NCBI RefSeq assembly: GCF_001426585.1
Contig: NZ_LMEI01000012.1
Span: 636,379-700,378 of the forward strand
Direction of reading: 5' to 3'
Length of the DNA stretch: 64,000 nt
Source of the DNA: Streptomyces sp. Root431
GTDB taxonomy: Bacteria; Actinomycetota; Actinomycetes; Streptomycetales; Streptomycetaceae
In this document: one piece after another, positions 33,027 through 41,641 of the stretch
Position numbering within the stretch: the first letter of the stretch is position 1
Layout of the letters: every line of letters begins with the position of its first letter
The notes under the pieces: model-generated
Database searches by the model: none
What the model saw: only the letters and a program-made list of their open reading frames with translations
What the model was told of the DNA's origin: nothing
Position numbers and translations under genes: made by a program

Positions 33027-33953
33027 ATGACTTCCGACGCGGCGCCGGCCATCGAACCCGGACGGCAGATCCACACGTATGACGAGCTCTCCCCCGAGCA
33101 GGTCCAGGACGTACTGGAGCTCCTCGAGGCCGCCGACCGGGCCGACGGGCTGCACGCCGTGTCCGAGCAGGGGCGGCTCTACCTGCGACACGGCCGCCGC
33201 GAGGGCGTGCGTCACTTCCTGCTCTCCGTCGGCCCGCACCTCTACGGGTACGCCCAACTGGAGGAGACCGACCCGATCGAGGCCCCGGCCGCGGAGCTCG
33301 TCGTCCACCCGGGGCACCGGGGCCGCGGCCACGGCCGGGCGCTCGGCACCGCCCTGCTCGGCGCGTCGGGCAAGCGGCTGCGCGTCTGGGCGCACGGCGG
33401 CAAGGCGGCGGCGCGGCACCTCGCGCAGGTCCTCGGCCTCACGCTCTTCCGCGAACTGCGGCAGCTGCGGCGGTCCCTGACGCCGCTCGACATCCCGGAG
33501 CCGGTGCTGCCCGAGGGCGTCACCGTGCGTACGTTCGTCCCGGGCCAGGACGACGAGGCCTGGCTCGCCGTCAACGCGACCGCGTTCGCGCACCACCCCG
33601 AGCAGGGCTCGCTGACGCAGCGGGACCTGGACGACCGGATGGCCGAGCCGTGGTTCGACCCGAAGGGCTTCTTCCTCGCGGAGAAGGACGGGAAGCTGAT
33701 CGGCTACCACTGGACGAAGACGCACGCGGAGGAGCAGCTCGGCGAGGTGTACGTGGTCGGCATCCTGCCCGAGGCGCAGGGCGGCGGCCTCGGCAAGGCG
33801 CTCACGGCGATCGGCCTGCGGCACCTGGCGGCGCAGGGGCTGCCGACGGCGATGCTGTACGTGGACGCGGACAACACGGCGGCGGTGACGGTCTACGAGC
33901 GGCTCGGCTTCGTGACGCACGAGGTGGACCTGATGTACCGCACGGAGTCCTGA
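33027..33953 (+). CDS. mshD: mycothiol synthase
   Basis: 308 aa, with two tandem GNAT domains as in MshD. The second has the acetyl-CoA loop VVGILPEAQGGGLGKAL and ends ADNTAAVTVYERLGFVTHEVD. It transfers acetyl from acetyl-CoA to the Cys amine of Cys-GlcN-Ins, the last step of mycothiol synthesis. TAGGCT lies 7 nt before ATG 33027 and there is no Shine-Dalgarno, so the mRNA is probably leaderless. A strong terminator follows. Confidence 0.95.
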   Translation: MTSDAAPAIEPGRQIHTYDELSPEQVQDVLELLEAADRADGLHAVSEQGRLYLRHGRREGVRHFLLSVGPHLYGYAQLEETDPIEAPAAELVVHPGHRGRGHGRALGTALLGASGKRLRVWAHGGKAAARHLAQVLGLTLFRELRQLRRSLTPLDIPEPVLPEGVTVRTFVPGQDDEAWLAVNATAFAHHPEQGSLTQRDLDDRMAEPWFDPKGFFLAEKDGKLIGYHWTKTHAEEQLGEVYVVGILPEAQGGGLGKALTAIGLRHLAAQGLPTAMLYVDADNTAAVTVYERLGFVTHEVDLMYRTES

Positions 33954-33966
33954 ACACCCGAGTGAC

Positions 33967-33995
33967 AGGGGGCGGTTGACACCGCCCCCTTCTTT
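33967..33995 (+). terminator. intrinsic terminator of mshD
   Basis: AGGGGGCGGT (33967-33976) and ACCGCCCCCT (33981-33990) form a perfect 10-bp stem with a TGAC loop, followed by a T-rich TCTTT. It begins 13 bp after the mshD stop. Confidence 0.88.
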
Positions 33996-33996
33996 G

Positions 33997-34034
33997 CACC
34001 ACCCTTTCACTACTTGATTAGTGAAAGGGTGGTG
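33997..34034. promoter_or_regulatory. 38-bp palindromic operator of the GntR/ABC operon
   Basis: CACCACCCTTTCACTA (33997-34012) and TAGTGAAAGGGTGGTG (34019-34034) are perfect 16-bp inverted repeats with a 6-bp centre. The palindrome ends 9 bp before the GntR start codon. YtrA-type GntR repressors bind such long palindromes over their own promoters. Confidence 0.85.
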
Positions 34035-34043
34035 GAAGGGAAC

Positions 34044-34427
34044 GTGGTCGAGTACCGCATCGACCGGCGCAGTGGCGTCGCCACCTACCTCCAGATCGTC
34101 CAACAGACGAAACAGGCCCTCCGGATGGGCCTCCTGGAACCGGGCGACCGACTGCCCACCGCACGCGAGGTCGTCGAAGCGACGGCCATCAACCCCAACA
34201 CGGTCCTCAAGGCCTACCGCGAGCTCGAACGCGAAGGCCTCGTCGAGGCCCGCCGAGGCCTGGGCACCTTCGTCCGCACCACGCTCGGCACCGGCCCCGC
34301 CGACTCGCCCCTCCGCGGCGAACTCACCGACTGGGCCCGCCGCGCGCGGGCCGCGGGACTGGACCGCGAGGACGTGTCCGCGCTCTTCACATCCGTACTG
34401 AAGGAACACTTCGAGGGGGACGAATGA
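34044..34427 (+). CDS. GntR-family regulator, YtrA subfamily
   Basis: 127 aa from GTG 34044, preceded by GGAAGGG; a TTG at 34014 lies inside the operator and is less likely. A winged helix (YLQIVQQTKQALRMG, LPTAREVVEATAINPNTVLKAYRELEREGLVEARRGLGTFV) is followed by a short dimerisation tail, as in YtrA. It overlaps the ABC ATPase gene by 4 bp (ATGA) and represses the operon by inference. Confidence 0.92.
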   Translation: MVEYRIDRRSGVATYLQIVQQTKQALRMGLLEPGDRLPTAREVVEATAINPNTVLKAYRELEREGLVEARRGLGTFVRTTLGTGPADSPLRGELTDWARRARAAGLDREDVSALFTSVLKEHFEGDE

Positions 34428-35272
34428 CCGACCCGGTCATCCAGGCCGAGGAGCTCGGCATGCGCTACCGACGGCGTAGCGAGGTCTGGGCTCTGAAGGA
34501 CTGCAGCTTCACTCTGCGCGCCGGCCGGATCGTCGCCGTCGCCGGCCCCAACGGGGCGGGCAAATCGACGCTCCTCACCCTGGCCGCAGGGTTGTTGCGC
34601 CCCACCGAGGGCCGGATCCTGACGCCTCCGCGCGAGCGCGTCTCGTACGTCGCCCAGGACAAGCCCCTGTACGGACGGCTCACCGTCGCCGAGACGCTGC
34701 GACTGGGCCGGGAACTCAACCCGGACCGCTGGGACCCGGGCGTCGCCGACCGTGTCGTCGAGGCCGGACCGCTGGACCGGAGCGCCCGGGTCGGCTCCCT
34801 CTCCGGCGGCCAGCGCACCCGCCTCGCGATGGCCCTCGCCCTCGGCAAGCGGCCCGAGGTCCTGCTCCTCGACGAGCCGATGGCGGACCTCGACCCGCTC
34901 GCCCGGCACGAACTCATGGGCGCGCTCATGGCCGATGCCGCCGAACACGGCACCACCGTCGTCATGTCCTCGCACATCCTCACCGAGCTGGAGGGCGCCT
35001 GCGACCACCTGCTCCTCGTCCAGGACGGCCGGATCCGCCTCGACGGCCCGATCGACGACCTGATCGCCGCGCACACCCTGCTGACCGGCCCGGTCGCCGA
35101 CCTCGCCCCGCACACCGTCGTCGACTCCCGCACGACGGGCCGTCAACTGACCGCGCTGGTGCGCAGAGACGGCCCGATCGAAGGCCCGTGGAAAACCTCT
35201 GAGCCCTCCCTCGAAGAGCTGCTCCTCGCCCATCTCCGCGCCTCGCGCACCCCGGAAGGAGCCTCCGCATGA
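34424..35272 (+). CDS. ABC transporter ATP-binding protein
   Basis: 282 aa. Walker A (GPNGAGKST, about residues 42-50), Q-loop (YVAQDKPLY), signature SLSGGQRTRLAMAL, Walker B (VLLLDEPMADLD) and H-loop His (SSHILTE) are all intact. It energises the permease encoded next (ATGA overlap) and is coupled to the GntR gene upstream. Substrate unknown; YtrA-linked ABC systems often respond to envelope-active antibiotics. Confidence 0.93.
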   Translation: MTDPVIQAEELGMRYRRRSEVWALKDCSFTLRAGRIVAVAGPNGAGKSTLLTLAAGLLRPTEGRILTPPRERVSYVAQDKPLYGRLTVAETLRLGRELNPDRWDPGVADRVVEAGPLDRSARVGSLSGGQRTRLAMALALGKRPEVLLLDEPMADLDPLARHELMGALMADAAEHGTTVVMSSHILTELEGACDHLLLVQDGRIRLDGPIDDLIAAHTLLTGPVADLAPHTVVDSRTTGRQLTALVRRDGPIEGPWKTSEPSLEELLLAHLRASRTPEGASA

Positions 35273-36237
35273 CCGCCCTCGCCCTCAAGGGCCCGTACTG
35301 GGTGACGTTCCGCCAGCACCGGCGGGCCCTGTGGTGGTCGCTCGCTCTCGCCGCCGTCGGGATCGCTCTCCTGATCACCTCGCGCGCATGGTCCGACAGC
35401 GCCGTGGAGGCGCTGCGGGCGGCGGGCTGCACCGTCGACAGCACGGACCGGTCCTGCTTCCAGTCCGCCCGCAACTACGCCGACGACCAGTGGATCGCCC
35501 GCGATCTCGTCCGGTACGCGTCCCTGGGCATGCTCGTCCTGCCCGGCCTACTCGGAGCGTTCGTCGCAGGTCCGATGCTCGCCCGCGAGCTGGAGACGGG
35601 GACGTACAAGCTGGCGTGGACGCAGTCCATCAGCCCGGCGCGCTGGCTCGCGGCCAAGGTGGCGGTGCCCGCCGCACTCGTCCTCGTGGGCGTCACCCTC
35701 CTGAGCCTGGCCTTCGCCTGGTCCTGGTCGTCCGGCCCCGCCAACGACTACCCCACCTACTGGTACGAGCCGATGATGTTCGTCTCGTTCGGCATCGTGC
35801 CGGTGGGGCACGCGCTCCTGGGGCTGGCCCTGGGCACGGTCGTCGGCCTGCTCGTCCGGCGCACCGTCGTCGCGATGGCGGCCGCCGCCCTGGTCACCGG
35901 CATCGCCGTGGCGGTCCTCGCCTGGCTCCGCGACGGCCTCTGGCCCATCCAGACCCTGACGGGCCACGAGCTGCAGCCCAAGGGCGAGGTCTGGCAGCTG
36001 GACAGGGGCATGCTCACCGCGTCCGGTGAGCGCCTCTCCTGGAACGACTGCTTCGCCACCCGGCCGGACAAGGCCGCGCAGTGCATGGCCGACCGCGGCG
36101 GGGTCGTGGAATTCATCGACACCCACCCCGCCTCGCACTTCTGGCCGATCCAGCTCGTCGAGACCGCGATCTGCCTCGCCCTCGCCGCCCTCGCGCTGTA
36201 CGCCGCCTTCCGCGTCCTGCGTGCCCGACACGCGTAG
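35269..36237 (+). CDS. ABC-2 type permease
   Basis: 322 aa with about six hydrophobic helices: one near the start (about 22-40), then several from about 88 to 225 and one at the C-terminus (about 293-315). The extracellular loop near residues 235-285 is hydrophilic and includes Cys pairs (DCFATRPDKAAQC). The lay-out is that of DrrB/ABC-2 permeases. Last gene of the GntR-controlled operon. Confidence 0.87.
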   Translation: MTALALKGPYWVTFRQHRRALWWSLALAAVGIALLITSRAWSDSAVEALRAAGCTVDSTDRSCFQSARNYADDQWIARDLVRYASLGMLVLPGLLGAFVAGPMLARELETGTYKLAWTQSISPARWLAAKVAVPAALVLVGVTLLSLAFAWSWSSGPANDYPTYWYEPMMFVSFGIVPVGHALLGLALGTVVGLLVRRTVVAMAAAALVTGIAVAVLAWLRDGLWPIQTLTGHELQPKGEVWQLDRGMLTASGERLSWNDCFATRPDKAAQCMADRGGVVEFIDTHPASHFWPIQLVETAICLALAALALYAAFRVLRARHA

Positions 36238-36460
36238 ACCCGCACGCCGCACGCCCGGGGCGGGGCCCAGACACGGCCCCGCCCCCGATTCCCGAACGAC
36301 ATGTCGTCGTTACCGGCCATTCAGACGCGCTTGCGACGCTCACGCAATGAAGCGCTCCGTGACCACGCCCGGCAGGGCGGTCCTCCCCAAAGGGAGACTT
36401 CCCTCCCCCACGGCCCGCTCCGACGCGCCCGATGACCTCTTCGCGCGGAAGAATGGGGCC

Positions 36461-38743
36461 ATGAGCCAGCAGCCCGCCGAGGTCCCGGTCCAGTCCTCCG
36501 CCACGCCGTCCGCCCAGACGCCCTCCCAGACGCCCGCGTCCCCGTCCGGCACGGCGTCCTCGTCCCTCGGGCCGATAGCCGCGCACCGCCCCTTGGTCAT
36601 GGACGGGGCCGACGCGGCCATCGTGGCCGACGTGGACCCCGATCCCGACACGTACGTCGCCGACGGCGCCCTCGGCGACGAGCTGCCGCAGGGACGCTTC
36701 CTCGACCGGGAGCGAAGCTGGCTCGCGTTCAACGAACGCGTCCTCGAACTCGCCGAGGACCCGACGACCCCCCTCCTCGAACGAGCGAACTTCCTCGCGA
36801 TCTTCGCCTCGAACCTCGACGAGTTCTTCATGGTCCGGGTCGCCGGCCTCAAGCGCCGCATCGCCACCGGCGTCGCCACCCGCTCCGCCTCCGGCCTCCA
36901 GCCCCGCGAGGTCCTGGAGCTCATCTGGACCCGCTCGCGCGAGCTCATGGCCCGGCACGCCGCCTGCTACCAGCAGGACGTGGCGCCGGCCCTGGCCGAC
37001 GAGGGCATCCACCTGATCCGCTGGCCCGAGCTCACGGAGAAGGAGCAGGCGCGGCTCTTCACCCTGTTCCGGCAGCAGATCTTCCCGGTCCTCACCCCGC
37101 TGGCCGTGGACCCGGCGCACCCCTTCCCGTACATCTCCGGCCTGAGCCTGAACCTCGCCGTGGTCGTACGCAATCCGGTCAGCGGCCACCGCCACTTCGC
37201 GCGCGTGAAGGTACCGCCGCTGCTCTCCCGCTTCCTGGAGGCCTCCCCGCAGCGGTACGTCCCGCTGGAGGACGTCATCGCGGCGCACCTGGAGGAGCTG
37301 TTCCCCGGCATGGAGGTGCTCGCGCACCACATGTTCCGGGTGACGAGGAACGAGGACCTGGAGGTCGAGGAGGACGACGCGGAGAACCTGCTCCAGGCCC
37401 TGGAGAAGGAGCTCATGCGGCGCCGCTTCGGCCCGCCGGTCCGCCTGGAGGTCGAGGAGTCCATCGACCCGTACGTCCTCGACCTGCTCGTGCGCGAGCT
37501 GAAGGTCTCCGACGCCGAGGTGTACCCGCTGCCGGGCCCGCTGGACCTGACGGGTCTCTTCGGGATCGCCGGGCAGGACCGGCCGGAGCTGAAGTTCCCG
37601 AAGTTCGTCGCGGGCACGCACCGTGACCTCGCCGAGGTCGAGTCGGCGTCCGCGCCGGACATCTTCGCGGCGCTGCGCGAGCGGGACGTGCTGCTGCACC
37701 ACCCGTACGACAGCTTCTCCACCTCCGTGCAGGCCTTCCTGGAGCAGGCGGCGGCCGACCCGGACGTCCTCGCGATCAAGCAGACGCTGTACCGGACGTC
37801 CGGCGACTCCCCGATAGTCGACGCCCTCATCGACGCCGCCGAGTCCGGCAAGCAGGTCCTCGTCCTCGTCGAGATCAAGGCCCGCTTCGACGAGCAGGCC
37901 AACATCAAGTGGGCGCGGAAGCTGGAGGAGGCCGGCTGCCACGTCGTCTACGGCCTCGTCGGCCTCAAGACGCACTGCAAGCTCTCCCTCGTCGTACGCC
38001 AGGAGGGCGAGCTGCTGCGCCGCTACTCTCACGTCGGCACCGGCAACTACCACCCGAAGACGGCCCGGCTCTACGAGGACCTGGGCCTGCTCACCGCCGA
38101 CCCCCAGGTCGGCGCGGACCTGTCCGACCTGTTCAACCGGCTCTCCGGCTACTCGCGCCGCGAGACGTACCGGCGGCTGCTCACGGCCCCGAAGTCGCTG
38201 CGGGACGGTCTGGTCTCCCGGATCACCAAGGAGATCGCCCACCACCGCGCCGGCCGGCCCGCGTACGTCCGGATCAAGGTCAACTCGATGGTCGACGAAG
38301 CGATCATCGACGCCTGCTACCAGGCCTCCCGTGCGGGAGTGCCCGTCGACATCTGGGTCCGCGGCATCTGCGCCGTACGCCCCGGGGTCACCGGCCTCTC
38401 CGAGAACGTCCGGGTCCGCTCGGTCCTCGGCCGCTTCCTGGAGCACTCCCGGATCTTCGCCTTCGGCAACGGCGGCGAACCCGAGGTGTGGTTCGGCAGC
38501 GCCGACATGATGCACCGCAACCTGGACCGCCGGATCGAGGCCCTCGTACGGGTCTCGGACCCGGCCCACCGGGCTGCCCTGACCCGGCTCCTGGAGACCG
38601 GGATGTCCGACACCACCTCCTCCTGGCACCTCGGCCCCGACGGGAACTGGACGCGGCACGCGACCGATCCCGAGGGCCGGCCGCTGCGGCACGTCCAGGA
38701 GATGCTCATCGACGCGCGGAGGCGCCGGCGTGCACAACCTTGA
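36461..38743 (+). CDS. ppk: polyphosphate kinase 1
   Basis: 760 aa from ATG 36461. A disordered Pro/Ser-rich N-terminus is followed by the PPK1 N domain (FLDRERSWLAFNERVLELAED), middle domain and two catalytic domains with the active histidines His505 (LKTHCKLS) and His531 (GNYHPKTA). It polymerises the gamma-phosphate of ATP into polyP, reversibly. The promoter gap (36238-36460) contains only weak PHO-like units near 36308-36325. It overlaps the CHAD gene by 14 bp. Confidence 0.97.
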   Translation: MSQQPAEVPVQSSATPSAQTPSQTPASPSGTASSSLGPIAAHRPLVMDGADAAIVADVDPDPDTYVADGALGDELPQGRFLDRERSWLAFNERVLELAEDPTTPLLERANFLAIFASNLDEFFMVRVAGLKRRIATGVATRSASGLQPREVLELIWTRSRELMARHAACYQQDVAPALADEGIHLIRWPELTEKEQARLFTLFRQQIFPVLTPLAVDPAHPFPYISGLSLNLAVVVRNPVSGHRHFARVKVPPLLSRFLEASPQRYVPLEDVIAAHLEELFPGMEVLAHHMFRVTRNEDLEVEEDDAENLLQALEKELMRRRFGPPVRLEVEESIDPYVLDLLVRELKVSDAEVYPLPGPLDLTGLFGIAGQDRPELKFPKFVAGTHRDLAEVESASAPDIFAALRERDVLLHHPYDSFSTSVQAFLEQAAADPDVLAIKQTLYRTSGDSPIVDALIDAAESGKQVLVLVEIKARFDEQANIKWARKLEEAGCHVVYGLVGLKTHCKLSLVVRQEGELLRRYSHVGTGNYHPKTARLYEDLGLLTADPQVGADLSDLFNRLSGYSRRETYRRLLTAPKSLRDGLVSRITKEIAHHRAGRPAYVRIKVNSMVDEAIIDACYQASRAGVPVDIWVRGICAVRPGVTGLSENVRVRSVLGRFLEHSRIFAFGNGGEPEVWFGSADMMHRNLDRRIEALVRVSDPAHRAALTRLLETGMSDTTSSWHLGPDGNWTRHATDPEGRPLRHVQEMLIDARRRRRAQP

Positions 38744-39761
38744 CCCCCTGCGGGACGTCACGGCGGGGGAGGTCGTGGCCCCCTATCTCCACGCCCGGGC
38801 CGCGGACTTCCTCCGCGGCCTGCGGATCCACGGCGAGAGCGGCTCCGACTCGGCCGGTACGGACGAGGCCGCCCGGACGCTGCGGGCGGCCGCCCGCCGG
38901 ATCAGCGGCACCCTCCACACCTTCCGGCCGCTGCTCGACACCGCCTGGGCCGACCAGCTGCGGACCGAGCTCGCCTGGCTCTCCGGGACCCTGGCCCTGG
39001 AGCACGCCTGCACCTCCCGGCTGGTCCGGCTGGTGGACGCGCTGTCCCGCTTGTCGAGCAGCGGCGCCCCGGTGCCGGCCGCTCGCGGCGGCGCGGCGGT
39101 CGGAGCGGGAGCAGGGGCAGGAGCACAGGCGGGCGCGGGAGCCGGGGCGGGTCTCACCGTCGGCGCCGCCCGGGCCGGCGCCCTCCTCGAACGCCAGCTG
39201 ACCCTGGCCCGGACACGCGCCCACTCCGCCGCCCTCCAGGCCCTCGGCTCGGCCCGCTTCCACGCGGTCGCCGACGCCGTCGCCCTCCTCGCCTCCGAGG
39301 TGCCGCTCGGCCCCGCGGGCGCCGCCCCCGCCATGGAGGTCGTGGACGCGCCCGCCGCGGTCGCCGAGCGCCGCCTCCTCGAATCGGTGGCCGCGCTCCC
39401 GCTGACCCGGGCGGCCCACCCGTACAACGCCGACGCCCTGGCCCTCGCCGCCGGGGAGAGCCAGGACGCGCCCTGGCACCGGACCCGGCACCTGCTGCGC
39501 CTGCACCGGTACGCCTCCGAGGTCCTGCACACCGGCGGCGAGCCCGACCCCGTCCTCTACGAGTCGGCCCGCGCCCTGGACCGGCACCGCGACGCCGCCG
39601 AGGCCGCGACGGCCGCCGCCGCCGCTGCCCGTACCCCCCGGATCGCCCCGGCGACGGCGTACGCCCTCGGGGTCCTCCACGCCGACCAGCGGCACGACGT
39701 CGAAGCGGCCCGCTTCGCCTTCCAGCAGGCCTGGCGAAGAGCGACGGCCCCGGTGCCATGA
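38730..39761 (+). CDS. CHAD-domain polyphosphate-binding protein
   Basis: 343 aa. Two repeats of the all-alpha CHAD fold show conserved basic residues (ARAADFLRGLRIHGES, RRISGTLHTFRPLL, ARFAFQQAWRRA). A Gly/Ala-rich insert (about 115-147) separates them. CHAD proteins bind polyphosphate granules through basic surfaces, which fits its overlap with ppk (14 bp). GTG 38730 has GGAGG upstream. It overlaps the Nudix gene by 4 bp. Confidence 0.9.
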   Translation: MHNLDPLRDVTAGEVVAPYLHARAADFLRGLRIHGESGSDSAGTDEAARTLRAAARRISGTLHTFRPLLDTAWADQLRTELAWLSGTLALEHACTSRLVRLVDALSRLSSSGAPVPAARGGAAVGAGAGAGAQAGAGAGAGLTVGAARAGALLERQLTLARTRAHSAALQALGSARFHAVADAVALLASEVPLGPAGAAPAMEVVDAPAAVAERRLLESVAALPLTRAAHPYNADALALAAGESQDAPWHRTRHLLRLHRYASEVLHTGGEPDPVLYESARALDRHRDAAEAATAAAAAARTPRIAPATAYALGVLHADQRHDVEAARFAFQQAWRRATAPVP

Positions 39762-40180
39762 CCGGCACCCCCCTCCAGGACCCGATCCGCGCCGCCGGGT
39801 GCGTGCTCTGGCGCCCGGCGGTTTCCGGCCACGGCATCGAGATCGCCCTCGTCCACCGGCCGAAGTACGACGACTGGTCCCATCCCAAGGGGAAGCGGAA
39901 GCGCGGGGAGACCGCGGAGGCCTGCGCGCTGCGCGAGGTCCTGGAGGAGACGGGCCAGCGCTGCGCGCTCGGCCCACCCCTGCCCACGGCCCGCTACCAG
40001 GTCGCCGGGCGGCCCAAAGAGGTCGTCTACTGGGCGGCCCAGGCTCTCGGCGGCGCCTTCGCGGCGAGCGACGAGGTCGACCGCCTCGCCTGGCTGGCCC
40101 CGGGCGAGGCCCGCGCCCTGCTCACCCAGCCACGGGACCGCGAGCTCCTGGACGCCGCCGTGGCGACCTCACGCCACTGA
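39758..40180 (+). CDS. Nudix hydrolase (MutT/polyP-linked)
   Basis: 140 aa. A complete Nudix box (G-x5-E-x7-REVLEETG) occupies about residues 43-65. It lacks the C-terminal phosphatase domain of mycobacterial MutT1. Likely substrates are oxidised nucleotides or diadenosine/inositol polyphosphates. ATG 39758 overlaps the CHAD stop (ATGA), making a ppk-CHAD-Nudix operon. Confidence 0.92.
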   Translation: MTGTPLQDPIRAAGCVLWRPAVSGHGIEIALVHRPKYDDWSHPKGKRKRGETAEACALREVLEETGQRCALGPPLPTARYQVAGRPKEVVYWAAQALGGAFAASDEVDRLAWLAPGEARALLTQPRDRELLDAAVATSRH

Positions 40181-40219
40181 CACCCCACTGGGGAGGTCCG
40201 CACCCGGCCTTACGGCACG

Positions 40220-40263
40220 GTTCACTTTCCGTTCACTCTCTTCCGTCGACCGCTTCACCTGTT
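40220..40263 (+). promoter_or_regulatory. PHO box of pstS (PhoP-binding direct repeats)
   Basis: Four 11-nt units in register: GTTCACTTTCC at 40220, GTTCACTCTCT at 40231, a degenerate unit at 40242 and CTTCACCTGTT at 40253. The first two are excellent PHO-box repeats. Streptomyces PhoP binds such repeats to induce pstSCAB during phosphate limitation. Confidence 0.88.
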
Positions 40264-40389
40264 CTGCCTAATTTCGGACTCACACGGTGCACGAAGCACA
40301 TCGGTGCACCACCACCCGACACACGCCGCCGTAGAACGATCAGGACACTGGGTCCGCGGCAAGGCGGCTTCTGGAAGGAACACCCGAAA

Positions 40390-41535
40390 GTGAAGCTTTC
40401 GCGCAAGAACGGGCTTCGCGCCTCCGCGATCGGTGCCCTCGTCGTCTCCGGCGCCCTGGTCCTCTCGGCGTGTGGCTCGGACGACAACACGGAGACCCCG
40501 GCGAAGGAAGGCGGCAAGACCACGACCTCCGCCGCCGCGTCGAACATCTCCTGCGAGGGTGCCAAGGGCAAGCTGCTCGCCGCCGGCTCCAGCGCGCAGC
40601 GCAACGCGATGGACCTGTGGGTCAAGAACTTCCAGGCCGCCTGTGAGGGCGTCGAGATCAACTACCAGGGCATCGGCTCCGGTGGCGGCATCACCAAGTT
40701 CAACCAGGGCCAGGTCGCCTTCGCGGGCTCCGACTCCGCCCTGAAGGACGAAGAGGTCGCCGAGTCGAAGAAGATCTGCAAGGGCGGCACCGGCGTCAAC
40801 CTGCCGATGGTCGGCGGCCCCATCGCCATCGGCTACAAGCTGGAAGGCGTGGACAACCTCGTCCTCGACGCCTCCACGATCGCCAAGATCTTCGACAACA
40901 AGATCACCAAGTGGAACGACCCGGCGATCACCAAGCTGAACCCGGGCGCCAAGCTTCCCGACTCCAACATCCAGGCCTTCCACCGCTCGGACGAGTCGGG
41001 CACCACCCAGAACCTGGGCAAGTACCTCTCGACCGCCGCCCCGGCCGACTGGAAGCACGACCCGAAGTCGAAGTCGTGGCCCGCCGAGGGCGGCCAGGCC
41101 GCCAACGGCTCCTCCGGTGTCGCCACCGCGGTCAAGGACGTCGAGGGTTCCATCAGCTACATGGAGCTCTCGTACGCCGCCGCGAACAAGTCCTCCACGG
41201 TCAGCATCGCCACCGGCGCCTCCGCCCCGGTCGCCGCCACCTCGGAGAACGCCTCCAAGGCCATCGCCGCCGCCAAGGTCAAGGGCACGGGCAACGACCT
41301 CGCCCTCTCCCTCGACTACAAGACCAAGGCCGAGGGCGCCTACCCGATCGTCCTCGTCACGTACGAGATCGCCTGCGACAAGGGCAACAAGGCGGAGACC
41401 CTGTCGACCCTGAAGGCGTTCCTCACCTACACCGCGAGCGAGGAGGGCCAGAAGGTCCTCACCGACGCCGGCTACGCCCCCATCCCGGCCGAGATCGCGG
41501 CCAAGGTCCGCGCGATCGTCCCCACCCTGTCCTGA
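40390..41535 (+). CDS. pstS: phosphate ABC transporter substrate-binding lipoprotein
   Basis: 381 aa. A lipoprotein signal with lipobox VLSACGS (lipidated Cys about 28) is followed by a PstS domain with AAGSSAQ and HRSDESGTT phosphate-binding segments. It captures inorganic phosphate outside the cell for PstCAB. GTG 40390 has GGAAGGA upstream. A 15-bp stem-loop follows the stop, so pstS mRNA may accumulate over the rest of the operon. Confidence 0.97.
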   Translation: MKLSRKNGLRASAIGALVVSGALVLSACGSDDNTETPAKEGGKTTTSAAASNISCEGAKGKLLAAGSSAQRNAMDLWVKNFQAACEGVEINYQGIGSGGGITKFNQGQVAFAGSDSALKDEEVAESKKICKGGTGVNLPMVGGPIAIGYKLEGVDNLVLDASTIAKIFDNKITKWNDPAITKLNPGAKLPDSNIQAFHRSDESGTTQNLGKYLSTAAPADWKHDPKSKSWPAEGGQAANGSSGVATAVKDVEGSISYMELSYAAANKSSTVSIATGASAPVAATSENASKAIAAAKVKGTGNDLALSLDYKTKAEGAYPIVLVTYEIACDKGNKAETLSTLKAFLTYTASEEGQKVLTDAGYAPIPAEIAAKVRAIVPTLS

Positions 41536-41541
41536 CCCCCG

Positions 41542-41579
41542 GCCGGGGCCGGCCCCTCCCCTAGGGGGCCGGCCCCGGC
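41542..41579 (+). terminator. large stem-loop between pstS and pstC
   Basis: A perfect 15-bp GC-only stem (41542-41556 with 41565-41579) encloses an 8-nt loop, 7 bp after the pstS stop. There is no U-tract. It probably acts as a partial terminator or mRNA-stabilising 3' end. Confidence 0.82.
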
Positions 41580-41641
41580 ATCCGGTGCACCGCCGCCAGG
41601 AGCCCGCACACCCGTACGGGCACCGCAGACCGGAGAAGCAG

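Noticed and set aside
33976..33981. TTGACA as a -35 element for the GntR operon
   Set aside because: It falls in the stem and loop of the mshD terminator, and no -10 lies at proper spacing.
36308..36330. PHO box at ppk
   Set aside because: The two in-register units match GTTCACC at only four of seven positions each; too weak to list as a site.
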